Shown one piece after another: positions 8,955-18,140 of a stretch of 64,000 nucleotides of DNA (position 1 is its first letter; each line of letters starts with the position of its first letter). Origin of the DNA: JAJPKK01 sp963807015 (GTDB lineage Bacteria; Pseudomonadota; Alphaproteobacteria; Rhizobiales; Xanthobacteraceae). The DNA lies in the NCBI GenBank assembly GCA_963807015.1, contig CAWEAS010000028.1, forward strand, positions 1 to 64,000, read 5' to 3'. The translations under genes were made by a program, and so were the position numbers. Under the pieces are notes generated by a model. That model saw only the letters and a list, made by a program, of their open reading frames with translations. It was not told the origin of the DNA and searched no databases.

Positions 8955-9344
8955 ATGTCGCGGGTGTTGAACCACATTTTCGTCGTTGTCGTTGCTGCCG
9001 TCTGTATCGCCATCGGCACGACCATCGCATGGTCGAACTTGGCGGGTCCGGCCCCCTCCTATGCGAGCAAGGCCGACTTCGACCAGGCCTTTGCCGATGC
9101 CTTCGCCGGCCAACGCGAATTAAGTCCCGCCGTGCGCGAGAAGCTGCGCAGCGCCGGTTCGGTGCTCCTCAAGTCATCGCCGGTTGCCGGCGTCAATCGC
9201 GAACACAAGACCGGTCGTTTGCCGAAGGTCGGCGCGATCCCGGCGCCGAAGGCATCGACTGAGCCGCTCGCCGACTGCGAGCCCCTGGCAGCCTCGTTTG
9301 CCGATCCGGTCCTGGGCCGCATCATCGGTCGCTGTTTCGTCTAG
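8955..9344 (+). CDS. Small membrane-anchored protein of unknown function
   Basis: A 129-residue protein with an N-terminal hydrophobic helix (IFVVVVAAVCIAIGTTIAW) that is either a membrane anchor or an uncleaved signal. A basic, moderately hydrophilic domain with two cysteines near the end (Cys112 region and Cys127) follows. No family is recognised. It lies between ftsI and the antisense LprI-like gene, on the strand of the division genes, and is followed by a good terminator. It may therefore be a lineage-specific addition to the cluster rather than a divisome subunit. Confidence 0.7.
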   Translation: MSRVLNHIFVVVVAAVCIAIGTTIAWSNLAGPAPSYASKADFDQAFADAFAGQRELSPAVREKLRSAGSVLLKSSPVAGVNREHKTGRLPKVGAIPAPKASTEPLADCEPLAASFADPVLGRIIGRCFV

Positions 9345-9373
9345 CCTCGATCTTTCAACAGAAGAGCGCCTGG

Positions 9374-9404
9374 TGCCCGCGGCTTCGCGGGCATCATCAT
9401 TTTT
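9374..9404 (+). terminator. Rho-independent terminator
   Basis: An 8-base-pair stem TGCCCGCG/CGCGGGCA with a GCTT loop is followed by TCATCATTTTT. It lies 30 bases after the stop of the small membrane protein and would end the rsmH-ftsL-ftsI transcript, so murE needs its own promoter. Confidence 0.75.
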
Positions 9405-9426
9405 GCAGCCCCGCAATTACAAACGA

Positions 9427-10047
9427 CTACCGCCCGCTGAGTTCGTTGATGCGGACTTGATAGGCGTTGCTGATGCAGGACTTGTTGGTGCCGCAACTGT
9501 TGCGGTCGGCGAGCCACGCTTTTTCATCGTTCTCGAGGTTGACCTTCTGCAGTCCCGACAGGTTTCGCATCCGGTTTGCATAGTCGACTGCGAGCGCACG
9601 ATCGAGCGCGGCAAGATTTTCGTCGGAGCAGATCACCGCCTCGGTCGGCAACAGGTTGCCGGTGCAGGCGAAGCTTGGCTTGAACGAATTGCGGTTCGGC
9701 GGCGCGGGCGAGGGCGCAAGTTCGCTGATGCGAACCTTATAGGCGTTGGCAATGCACGACTTGTTGGTGCCGCAGCTGTTGCGTTCAGCGAGCCACCTTT
9801 CCTCTCCGCTCCTGAGCGCGCTCTGTTCGGCCGCCGTCGCGTTCCTCATCCTCGCTGCATAATCGGCCGCCAGGGTTCGATCGAGACCGGAGAGCGTCGC
9901 GTCCGAGCAGATCACGGCCTCGGCCGGCAACAGGTTGCCGGTGCAGGCAAAGCTTGGCGATTGCGCCATGGCTGGCGACACTCCGATCAGAGCCGCAACT
10001 GCAACTCCCAGCAAAGCGGTCGCGATGCAGGCATTTTCCTTCGTCAT
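9427..10047 (-). CDS. Secreted protein with two LprI-like (DUF1311) domains
   Basis: The 206-residue protein has a signal peptide ending near MAQSP and then two near-identical domains of about 80 residues. Each begins FACTGNLLP.EAVICSD and ends NSCGTNKSCI.NAY.VRI. The domain resembles LprI, a family of small cysteine-bearing periplasmic proteins that includes lysozyme inhibitors. Four conserved cysteines per repeat probably form disulfides. It is transcribed against the dcw genes between ftsI and murE. A protective role for murein against lysozyme is plausible but only inferred from the family. Confidence 0.82.
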   Translation of the reverse strand: MTKENACIATALLGVAVAALIGVSPAMAQSPSFACTGNLLPAEAVICSDATLSGLDRTLAADYAARMRNATAAEQSALRSGEERWLAERNSCGTNKSCIANAYKVRISELAPSPAPPNRNSFKPSFACTGNLLPTEAVICSDENLAALDRALAVDYANRMRNLSGLQKVNLENDEKAWLADRNSCGTNKSCISNAYQVRINELSGR

Positions 10048-10251
10048 ATTGGAATCTCCCCGGTCAATCTCTGAAATCGGCCCTTCGCCGGACGGGTGTC
10101 CCGCATCTGAGGCCTGGCAATCCTGGGGGTTCTACCGCGAACTTGTCGGGGTGGGAACTGGCGGCAAAGCGCTTTGAGCGCGTTGCTGCGGGAGCAAGCT
10201 GCTATAAGCGGAGCGATGGGCTGGCGCCCGATTCGGAGTTCGAACGACCCC

Positions 10252-11721
10252 ATGCTGCTGCGCGATCTTCTGCCCGGCGATGCGCGTTACGACGCCCGGT
10301 TTGGCGCGTTCGACATCGTCGGCCTGACCGCCGACAGCCGCGCCGTGAAGCCGGGCTTCCTGTTCGCGGCGGTGCCCGGCACCAAGATGGACGGACTGTC
10401 GTTCGTGCCCCAGGCGATCGCGGCGGGAGCGGTTGCGGTCATGGCCGAGCGCCGGCTCGCCGCGCCATTGCCGGAGGGCGTCGCCTTCGCCGAAGTCACT
10501 GATATGCGCCGCTCGCTCGCGCTCACCGCAGCAAATTTCTACCCGCGCCAGCCCGCGGTCATCGCCGCCGTGACCGGCACCAGCGGCAAGACCTCGGTCG
10601 CGGCCTTCACCCGCCAGATCTGGGCTGCGCTCGGATTGAAGGCGGCAAGCATCGGCACCATCGGCGTGGTGACGCCAACGCGGGAGACCTACGGCGCGCT
10701 CACGACACCCGATCCGATCGAGTTGCACCGCCTCGTCGACGGCCTTGCCGGCGAAGGCATTACTCACCTCGCCATCGAAGCGTCCTCCCATGGGCTCGAC
10801 CAGCATCGGCTCGACGGCCTCAAGGTCGGCATCGCGAGTTTCACCAATCTTAGCCGCGATCACCTCGACTATCACGCGACGCTCGAAGCCTACCTCGCCG
10901 CGAAGCTCATCCTGTTCGAGCGCCTTGTCGCGGCCGACGGCACGGCGGTCATCGAGGTCGATCATGACTTCGCCACGGAGGTGGTGGATGCAGCACGGCG
11001 GCGCGGATTGCGCGTCATCGACGTGGGGCGCGCGGCGCGCGGCATCCGCATCGACGATTGCACGGTCGAGGGATTTTCACAGACCCTGATGATCGCGCAT
11101 GAGGGGAGGGAATATCGCGTGAAGTTGCCGCTGGTCGGTGCTTTCCAGGTGGAGAATGCGCTGGTCGCAGCCGGTCAGGCGATTGCTGGCGGCAGCGAAC
11201 CGGCGCAGGTCTTCGGTGCGCTCGAAGGTCTCGTCGGTGCCAAAGGCCGGCTCGACCTCGTTGGACAGAAGGACGGTGCGCCGATCTTCGTCGACTACGC
11301 CCATAAGCCCGATGCCCTTGCCAAGGCGCTTGAGGCGCTGCGGCCCTATGTGAAGCGTCGCCTCGTCGTGGTGTTCGGCGCGGGCGGCGACCGCGATGCC
11401 GGCAAGCGGCCGTTGATGGGCGCAATCGCTGCGGAAAAGGCCGACGTCGTCATCGTTACCGATGACAATCCGCGCAGCGAAGATCCGGCGGCGATCCGCG
11501 GCGCGATCATCGCTGCCGCGCCCGGCGCCCGCGAGATCGGCGATCGTAGCGAAGCGATCACGCGGGCCATTGCCGACCTCGCGCGGGGCGATGTGCTGCT
11601 GATCGCCGGCAAAGGGCACGAGACCGGCCAGATCATAGGCGGGAAAGTCATTCCCTTCAGCGATCACGAGGCGGCTGAGCGAGCGCTCAAGGGCAAGGCG
11701 TCTCACGGAGCACAATCGTGA
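10252..11721 (+). CDS. murE: UDP-MurNAc-Ala-Glu:meso-DAP ligase MurE
   Basis: This cytoplasmic ligase adds meso-diaminopimelate to UDP-MurNAc-L-Ala-D-Glu. With ATG 10252 it has 489 residues, the usual length; ATG 10216 is an alternative. The N-terminal domain has GLTADSRAVKPGFLFAAVPG, the ATP loop is VTGTSGKTS, and the C-terminal domain has DDNPRSEDP, where the DNPR motif marks meso-DAP rather than lysine specificity. The murF start overlaps its stop (GTGA). Confidence 0.95.
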   Translation: MLLRDLLPGDARYDARFGAFDIVGLTADSRAVKPGFLFAAVPGTKMDGLSFVPQAIAAGAVAVMAERRLAAPLPEGVAFAEVTDMRRSLALTAANFYPRQPAVIAAVTGTSGKTSVAAFTRQIWAALGLKAASIGTIGVVTPTRETYGALTTPDPIELHRLVDGLAGEGITHLAIEASSHGLDQHRLDGLKVGIASFTNLSRDHLDYHATLEAYLAAKLILFERLVAADGTAVIEVDHDFATEVVDAARRRGLRVIDVGRAARGIRIDDCTVEGFSQTLMIAHEGREYRVKLPLVGAFQVENALVAAGQAIAGGSEPAQVFGALEGLVGAKGRLDLVGQKDGAPIFVDYAHKPDALAKALEALRPYVKRRLVVVFGAGGDRDAGKRPLMGAIAAEKADVVIVTDDNPRSEDPAAIRGAIIAAAPGAREIGDRSEAITRAIADLARGDVLLIAGKGHETGQIIGGKVIPFSDHEAAERALKGKASHGAQS

Positions 11722-13331
11722 CGGCGCCGCTGTGGACCGTCCAGGCGATCATGGAGGCAACTGGCGCCGAGCGCGCCGGAGCGCTGCCGGACGCGATCAC
11801 CGGTATTTCGATCGACAGCCGCTCGATTAAAGCAGGCGAGGCCTTTTTCGCCATCAAGGGCGATATCCTCGACGGCCACGATTTCGTTGCGGCCGCGCTC
11901 AAGGCCGGCGCCGGCCTCGCGGTGGTCGCACGGGACTCCCTCCCCCGCTTGCGGGGGAGGGTCGGGGAGGGGGAACTCCACGGCAGTAACTCGCGGACGG
12001 GCCCCTTCCCTGACCCTCCCCCGCAAGCGGGGGAGGGAAAAGCTGGCGTCGCCGCTGGGGAGAAGAAAGGCGGCGTTGCGGCGCGGGAGGGGCAAGGCCG
12101 CGATGAAAGCGATCGATTAGTTGCGGCTGATGCGCCGCTTCTCATTGTGGACGACGTGCTTGCGGCGCTTGGCGATCTCGCCCGCGCGGCGCGTGCGCGC
12201 TCGCGCGCCCGCATCGTCGCGGTGACCGGCTCGGTCGGAAAGACCTCCACCAAGGAGGCGCTGGCGCTGGCGCTGCGGTCCGACGGCGCGACCCATGCCT
12301 CGACCGCGTCGTTCAACAATCACTGGGGCGTGCCGCTGTCGCTGGCGCGCCTGCCGCTGTCAGCGCGTTACGCCGTGTTCGAGATCGGCATGAACCATCC
12401 GGGCGAAATCACGCCGCTGGTGCGCATGGTGCGCCCGCACGTCGCGATCGTCACCGCCATCGCGCCGGTGCATCTCGAATTCTTCGACTCGGTTGCCGCG
12501 ATCGCCGATGCCAAGGCGGAGATCTTTCTCGGCCTCGAGCCGGACGGCGCCGCCGTGATCAATCGTGACAACCCCCACTACGAGCGGCTCCGGCGGCACG
12601 CGCGGGAGGCCGGCGTGCACCGGATCGTGAGTTTCGGCGAAAATGCTCGCGCCGACGCGCGCCTCGTCAAATGCGCACTTCAGCCCGACTCCTCGACCGT
12701 CGAGGCGAAGATCCTAGGGCTCCCGGTGACCTATAAGATCGGCGCGCCGGGTCGCCATCTCGTCATGAACTCGCTTGCGGTGCTGGCTGCCGCGCAACTT
12801 GCCGGCGCCGACCTCGCCCGCGCCGCACTCGCCCTCGCGCAGCAGGCACCTGCCGCAGGCCGCGGCACACGCATTACGCTTGCGTTGCCGGAAGGTCCGG
12901 CGCTGGTCATCGACGAGAGCTACAACGCCAACCCGACGTCGATGCGCGCCGCGCTCGCGCTCCTCGGCCAGGCGCAGACCGCGCCGGGCGGCCGTCGCAT
13001 CGCCGTGCTCGGCGACATGCTGGAACTCGGCCGTACGGCGGAGGAGCTTCACGCTGCACTGGCCGATCCGATCCGCGACAATGCGGTCGATCTTGTCTAT
13101 TGCGCCGGGCCGCTGATGGCGGCGCTGTGGCAGGCAATTCCCCCGGCAGTGCGCGGCGGTTATGCGAGTAGCGCGGCCGAGCTCGAGCCGCAGGTCGTGG
13201 CAGCGGTTCGCAGCGGCGACGCCATCATGGTCAAGGCCTCCGCCGGCTCCCGCATGGGGCCCATCGTCAAAGCGTTGGCGCGCCGCTATTCCGACAACCC
13301 GGCGCCGGCAGCGGCGCAAGCGCAAGGTTGA
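11718..13331 (+). CDS. murF: UDP-MurNAc-tripeptide:D-Ala-D-Ala ligase MurF, with an in-frame repeat insert
   Basis: MurF completes the UDP-MurNAc-pentapeptide. The GTG start at 11718 overlaps the murE stop by four bases. The protein is 537 residues, roughly 50 longer than typical. The excess lies between the N-terminal domain (ISIDSRSIKAGEAFFAIKGD) and the ATP-binding domain (VTGSVGKTSTKEA), at about residues 73-125, and is encoded by a GC-rich palindromic repeat plus flanking low-complexity sequence. The central and C-terminal domains look intact (FNNHWGVPLSLAR, IDESYNANPTSM), and the frame is open, so the protein is probably active with a surface loop. Confidence 0.93.
   Translation: MTAPLWTVQAIMEATGAERAGALPDAITGISIDSRSIKAGEAFFAIKGDILDGHDFVAAALKAGAGLAVVARDSLPRLRGRVGEGELHGSNSRTGPFPDPPPQAGEGKAGVAAGEKKGGVAAREGQGRDESDRLVAADAPLLIVDDVLAALGDLARAARARSRARIVAVTGSVGKTSTKEALALALRSDGATHASTASFNNHWGVPLSLARLPLSARYAVFEIGMNHPGEITPLVRMVRPHVAIVTAIAPVHLEFFDSVAAIADAKAEIFLGLEPDGAAVINRDNPHYERLRRHAREAGVHRIVSFGENARADARLVKCALQPDSSTVEAKILGLPVTYKIGAPGRHLVMNSLAVLAAAQLAGADLARAALALAQQAPAAGRGTRITLALPEGPALVIDESYNANPTSMRAALALLGQAQTAPGGRRIAVLGDMLELGRTAEELHAALADPIRDNAVDLVYCAGPLMAALWQAIPPAVRGGYASSAAELEPQVVAAVRSGDAIMVKASAGSRMGPIVKALARRYSDNPAPAAAQAQG
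11936..12038. repeat. Palindromic repeat, family A, inside murF
   Basis: Two inverted arms, CCCTCCCCCGCTTGCGGGGG and its near mirror CCCTCCCCCGCAAGCGGGGG, each followed by AGGG, bound a 103-base element. Each arm is also a hairpin by itself. It is read through in frame, giving the peptides LPRLRGRVGEG and PDPPPQAGEG. Other family A elements lie at 14497-14644, 31466-31577 and 53513-53662, all between genes. Confidence 0.88.
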
Positions 13332-13335
13332 TTGC

Positions 13336-14421
13336 ATGTTGTATTGGCTGACCGATCTGTCCGATCAGATCTCCGTCTTCAACGTGTTCCGCTACATCAC
13401 ATTTCGCGCGGTCGGCGCCACCGTGACGGCGCTCATTTTCGTCTTTCTGTTCGGTCCGGTGATCATCAACAAATTGCGCATCAAGCAGGGCAAAGGCCAG
13501 CCGATCCGCCCCGATGGCCCGCAGTCTCACCTCGTTACCAAGAAGGGCACGCCCACCATGGGCGGGCTGATGATCTTATCGGGCCTCATGGTGTCGACGG
13601 CGCTGTGGGCAAACCTCACCAACGTGTACGTGTGGGTCGTCGTTGGCGTGACGCTCGGGTTCGGTCTCATCGGCTTCTACGACGATTATCTGAAGGTGAC
13701 GAAGCAGACCCACGCCGGATTCTCCGGCCGCACGCGCTTGCTGATCGAATTTGCGGTGGCGGCGGTCGCTTGTTACGTGATCAAGACCGTCGGCCATTCG
13801 CCGCTTTCGACGTCGCTCGCTTTTCCATTCTTCAAGGATCTGCTGCTGAACCTCGGCTGGTTCTTCGTCATCTTCGGCGCTTTCATCGTGGTCGGCGCCG
13901 GTAATGCCGTGAACCTCACCGATGGCCTCGACGGTCTTGCCATCGTGCCGGTCATGATCGCCGCAGGCAGCTTCGGCGCCATCTCCTGGGCGATCGGCAA
14001 CGCGGTGTTCGCCGAATATCTGCAGGTCAATTTCGTCTCCGGTGCCGGCGAGCTCGCGGTGCTGTGCGGCGCCATCCTGGGCGCGGGGCTCGGTTTCCTT
14101 TGGTTCAACGCGCCGCCGGCGTCGATCTTCATGGGCGACACCGGTTCGCTGGCGCTCGGCGGCCTCCTGGGCACCGTCGCCGTGGTCACCAAGCATGAGA
14201 TCGTGCTCGGCATCATCGGCGGTCTGTTCGTGCTCGAAGCCGTTTCCGTCATCATCCAGGTGCTGATGTACAAGCTCACGAAGAAGCGCGTCTTCCTGAT
14301 GGCGCCGATCCATCATCATTTCGAGCAGCTCGGCTGGACCGAGCCGCAGATCGTGATCCGCTTCTGGATCATCGCCGTGGTGCTGGCGCTCGCCGGCCTC
14401 TCCACCCTCAAGCTGCGGTGA
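13336..14421 (+). CDS. mraY: Phospho-MurNAc-pentapeptide transferase MraY
   Basis: A 361-residue integral membrane enzyme with about ten helices that moves phospho-MurNAc-pentapeptide to undecaprenyl phosphate, making lipid I. Conserved loops are visible: GTPTMGGLMIL, YDDYLKVTK (Asp pair), NLTDGLDGLAIVP (Asn/Asp of the active site) and the histidine-rich MAPIHHHFE. It begins four bases after the murF stop. After its stop a family A repeat separates it from murD. Confidence 0.96.
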   Translation: MLYWLTDLSDQISVFNVFRYITFRAVGATVTALIFVFLFGPVIINKLRIKQGKGQPIRPDGPQSHLVTKKGTPTMGGLMILSGLMVSTALWANLTNVYVWVVVGVTLGFGLIGFYDDYLKVTKQTHAGFSGRTRLLIEFAVAAVACYVIKTVGHSPLSTSLAFPFFKDLLLNLGWFFVIFGAFIVVGAGNAVNLTDGLDGLAIVPVMIAAGSFGAISWAIGNAVFAEYLQVNFVSGAGELAVLCGAILGAGLGFLWFNAPPASIFMGDTGSLALGGLLGTVAVVTKHEIVLGIIGGLFVLEAVSVIIQVLMYKLTKKRVFLMAPIHHHFEQLGWTEPQIVIRFWIIAVVLALAGLSTLKLR

Positions 14422-14496
14422 GCGGCGCGATGATGATTGCGGCCAGCTCATCCTGCTTGCCTGTGCAGAACATCATGCGGGGCACCGCTCCAACGC

Positions 14497-14644
14497 ACCT
14501 CCCCCTGGAGGGGGGAGGTCGGCCGCGCAGCGGCCGGGTGGGGGTGACAGCGGCGCAACAATTTCGGCGTCACGCTTGTTGCACGGCTGCCACCCCACCC
14601 CGGACTGCCTTCGGCAGTCCGACCCTCCCCCTCCAGGGGAGGGT
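14497..14644. repeat. Palindromic repeat, family A, between mraY and murD
   Basis: The left arm is an ACCTCCCCC/GGGGGAGGT hairpin and the right arm a CCCTCCCC/GGGGAGGG hairpin. An inner stem CGGACTGCC/GGCAGTCCG lies on the right. The last bases, GGGGAGGG (14636-14643), end seven bases before the murD ATG and look like its ribosome binding site. Confidence 0.85.
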
Positions 14645-14650
14645 GCAGGC

Positions 14651-16054
14651 ATGATCCCGATCACGACGTTTGCCGGCCGCAAGGTCGCGGTGTTCGGGCT
14701 CGGCGGCTCGGGGCTCATCGCGACGAGCGCGCTGTTCGCCGGCGGCGCCGATGTCGTCGGTTGGGATGATAGTGCGGAGCGCATTGCAAATGCGGCGAGT
14801 GCCGGCATTCCGGTCGCCGATCTGCGCGAACTCGATTGGTCGAAGATCGCGGCGCTGGTGCTTGCGCCGGGCGTGCCGCTGACCCATCCGTCGCCCCACT
14901 GGTCGGTCGGGCTTGCCCGCGCCATGGCGGTCGAGGTGATCGGCGACATCGAGCTGTTCTGCCGCGAGCGGCGCGCCCACGCGCCCCACGCGCCGTTCGT
15001 TGCCATCACCGGCACCAACGGCAAGTCCACGACGACGGCACTGATTGCGCATCTGTGCGCGAGCGCGGGCTTTGACACGCAGCTCGGCGGCAACATCGGC
15101 ACCGCGATCCTGTCGCTCGCGCCGCCGCAGCCCGGCCGCATCCACGTGATCGAATGCTCGTCGTTTCAGATCGACCTTGCACCGAGCGTCGATCCTTCCG
15201 TCGGCGTTCTCCTCAACATCACCGAAGACCACCTCGACCGGCACGGCACCCTTGCCCAATACGCAGCGGTGAAGGAGCGCCTCATCGCCGGTGTCCAGCG
15301 TAACGGCACCGCGATCGTCGGTGTCGATGACAATTGGTGCCAGGCGATTGCGGACCGCGCCGAGCGCGTCGGCAGCCGCGTTACGCGCGTGTCGGTGCGC
15401 CAGCCGCTCGCCTACGGCATCTATGCGGAAGGTGAGCGCGTGTTCCAGGCAACCGGCGGGACCGCCCGCGAGATCGCGCTGCTTGGTGGCATCGGCTCGT
15501 TGCGCGGCCGGCATAATGCGCAGAATGCCGCCTGTGCGACGGCCGCGGCGATCGCCCTCGGCCTCGATCTCAAGACAATTCAGGCCGGCTTGCGTTCGTT
15601 TCCCGGGCTCGCCCACCGGATGGAAGAGGTCGGGCGCAAGGACGAGGTGCTGTTCATCAACGATTCGAAAGCCACCAACGCGGATTCCGCCGCCCAGGCG
15701 CTCGCATGCTTCAGCGATATCTTCTGGATTGCGGGCGGCAAGGCGAAGACCGGCGGTATCGCATCGCTGTCCGATTTCTTTCCGCGCATCCGCAAGGCCT
15801 ATCTGGTCGGGGCTGCGGCCGAGGATTTCGCTTCGACGCTCGACGGCAAAGCCGACCACGCTGTCGTTGAGACGCTGGATCGCGCCGTCGCCGAAGCTGC
15901 GCGCGATGCCGAGACCTCGGGCCTTGCACACCCGGTGGTGCTGCTGTCGCCCGCCTGCGCCTCCTTCGATCAGTTCGCCAATTTCGAGCAACGCGGCGAC
16001 GTTTTCCGCAGCCTCGTGCGCAAGCTACCCGGCGTCATCCCGCCGGCGCAGTAA
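14651..16054 (+). CDS. murD: UDP-MurNAc-L-alanine:D-glutamate ligase MurD
   Basis: The 467-residue cytoplasmic ligase adds D-Glu to UDP-MurNAc-L-Ala. The start at 14651 is set by the GGGGAGGG just upstream, which belongs to a palindromic repeat. N-terminal dinucleotide-like fold VFGLGGSGLIAT, ATP loop ITGTNGKSTTTA, substrate loop GGNIGTAIL, the catalytic EDHLDRHGT and INDSKATNADS are all present. It is the last intact dcw gene here; ftsW, murG, murC and murB do not follow. Confidence 0.95.
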   Translation: MIPITTFAGRKVAVFGLGGSGLIATSALFAGGADVVGWDDSAERIANAASAGIPVADLRELDWSKIAALVLAPGVPLTHPSPHWSVGLARAMAVEVIGDIELFCRERRAHAPHAPFVAITGTNGKSTTTALIAHLCASAGFDTQLGGNIGTAILSLAPPQPGRIHVIECSSFQIDLAPSVDPSVGVLLNITEDHLDRHGTLAQYAAVKERLIAGVQRNGTAIVGVDDNWCQAIADRAERVGSRVTRVSVRQPLAYGIYAEGERVFQATGGTAREIALLGGIGSLRGRHNAQNAACATAAAIALGLDLKTIQAGLRSFPGLAHRMEEVGRKDEVLFINDSKATNADSAAQALACFSDIFWIAGGKAKTGGIASLSDFFPRIRKAYLVGAAAEDFASTLDGKADHAVVETLDRAVAEAARDAETSGLAHPVVLLSPACASFDQFANFEQRGDVFRSLVRKLPGVIPPAQ

Positions 16055-16188
16055 GCGTCAGACGACGTTCATGCTCACGCGGTGACTGCGCCAGCCCGAC
16101 AGGGGTTGGCGGGCAAGCGCGACCAGCGCAACTCCGTATGTTCTCGGCGCGCTGTCGACGCTTCTCCCGATCTCGACCCTGAAAGCCA

Positions 16189-17284
16189 TTGCGCAGGAGA
16201 AAGGCCCGCTCGAAAAGACCGCGCCTGAACGTCGGCTTTCTGCCGATCACTTGCGCGACCGCGCTGATTTACGGCGAGCAAGCTCGGACACTATCGCAAG
16301 GAGGGTCTGGAGGTTGCGCTGGTGAAGGTCGCCGGTATCAACATCATTCGCGACAAGATGATCAACGGCGAACTCGACATATCGCAGCAAGTCATGCCGG
16401 TGGCGCTGACATGACCGCGGGTGTAGGCGGCACCACCCAATCGATCAAGGTACTGACGATCTGTAACCAGAACGGTAATTCGTTGGTGCTCGCGAATAAG
16501 CACAAGGATAATCGCGATCCGAAGAACTGGAAGGGCTTCGTCTTCGCTGTGCCGTTCGAGCAAAGCCATCAGGCCATGCAGCTGCGCAATCTCCTCGCGG
16601 CGAGCGGGCTTGATCCCGACAAGGACGTGACCTACCGCATCATTCCGCCGACCGAGTACGTGTCCGCGCTGCGTGTCGGCGGCATCGACGGCTTCTTCGG
16701 GGGCGAGCGCGGAGGGACAGCGCGCAGTCTACGAGGGCGCCGGATTTATTCACGTGATTTCGCGCGACCTGTGGAACGGCCACCCGTGCTGCTCGGTGAC
16801 CGCGGCGGAAAGCTGGATCAAGGTCAATCCCAATACCTTTATGGCGTTCTATCGCGCCATCATCGCGGCGAGCCTGCACGTCTCCGACAAGGCCAATCGC
16901 GCCGGCATGGCCAAGGTGCTGGCGCAGCCCCAGTACCTCAATGCGCCGGAGATCGTCGTCGACCAGGTGATTACCGGGCGATATGCCGATGGGCTCGGCA
17001 ACATCAAAACCGCGGACGATCGCGTCGACTACCAGCCGTTCCCGCATTACGCGGCGGCGGTATGGCTCATGACCCAGCTGCGCCGCTGGAACATGCTCAA
17101 GGAGGACATCGATTACAAGAAGCTTGCCCAGCAGGTCATGCTTGCGACCGACGCCGCCAAGATCATGCGCGACATGGGAGCGACGCCACCAACCGCGACT
17201 TTCGGCAAAGAGGTCATCCTGGGGCAGGTCTTCGATTCCAACGCGCCCGAAGGGTATCTGAGATCCGTTCGCAAACCGTCATAG
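16189..17284 (+). pseudogene. Degenerate NitT/TauT-family ABC substrate-binding protein
   Basis: Recognisable pieces of an NrtA/SsuA-like periplasmic protein appear in succession but in different frames. LNVGFLPITCATALIYGE is near 16216-16280, a segment containing KEGLEVALVKVAG and INGELDISQQVMPVAL continues to a TGA at 16412, then TICNQNGNSLVLANK and FVFAVPFEQSHQ come from another frame starting at 16411. After about 16700 the frame changes again to FIHVISRDLWNGHPCC and onward to 17284. At least three frame changes are needed to read one protein, and a normal signal peptide is missing. The gene is not expected to work. Confidence 0.85.
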
Positions 17285-17302
17285 CATCCGTGCGTCAGTG
17301 AG

Positions 17303-18136
17303 ATTTGGCGGCCGTGGCTCGCGTCGGTCGCACTCTTCGTTGTCTTCGTCATTGTCTGGCAAATGCTGACGGGAGGGACGGCGGGGCTAGTCGTCAGTGG
17401 TGTTGATCCCGAATACGCGAAGCTCGCGGGCCAGAGCGCGGGCAGCCAGCAGAGAGCGCGATACCGTCGCCTGTTGCCGTCGCACGCCGAGCCGGCGAAC
17501 TGCTGCTCAACGCCTTCGATCGGTCGAATCCGAACAATCTCGGGATCGCCTGGCATCTGCTGTTTTCGCTGGGCCGCGTGATGTTGGGCTTCGTCTTCGC
17601 GGTCGCTGTCGCCGTGCCGCTCGGATTCGTGCTCGGCCTGTTTCCGCCGATCTATCAAACGCTCAATCCGTTCATCCAGGTGCTGCGACCCATCTCACCG
17701 CTCGCCTGGATGCCGCTATGCTCTGTACACGTTCCGCGACAGCAGCGTCTCGGCGATCTTCATCATCTTCATCTGCGCGCTGTGGCCGATGCTGATCAAC
17801 ACCGCAGTCGGCGCAGCGACCGTGCGGCAGGAGTGGGTCAACGTTTCGCGGGTGTTCGGGCTCGGCACCTTCGAGCACGTGACCCGCATCGTCTTTCCGG
17901 CGAGCGTGCCGATGATCATGACCGGGATGCGGATTTCCATCGGCATCGCGTGGTTTGTGATCGTCGCCGCAGAAATGGTCGGCGCACAGAGCGGCATCGG
18001 CTATTTCATTTGGAACGAATGGAACAACCTGCAGCTCGCCAGTATGATCGTGGCGATCGGGCTGATCGGCATCGTCGGCCTCGCCCTTGATTCGATGCTC
18101 GGCTGGACCGCGCGCAGGCTGAGCTTTCGCGAGTAG
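17303..18136 (+). pseudogene. Degenerate NitT/TauT-family ABC permease
   Basis: The first membrane segment (WLASVALFVVFVIVWQ) is at 17306 onward. A second frame gives NNLGIAWHLLFSLGRVMLGF, and a third frame from about 17715 gives the permease signature region (RVFGLGTFEHVTRIVFPAS) and the C-terminal helices up to 18136. The internal frame changes near 17480 and 17715 break the gene. It sits between the remnants of the matching binding protein and ATPase. Confidence 0.85.
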
Positions 18137-18140
18137 GGGA

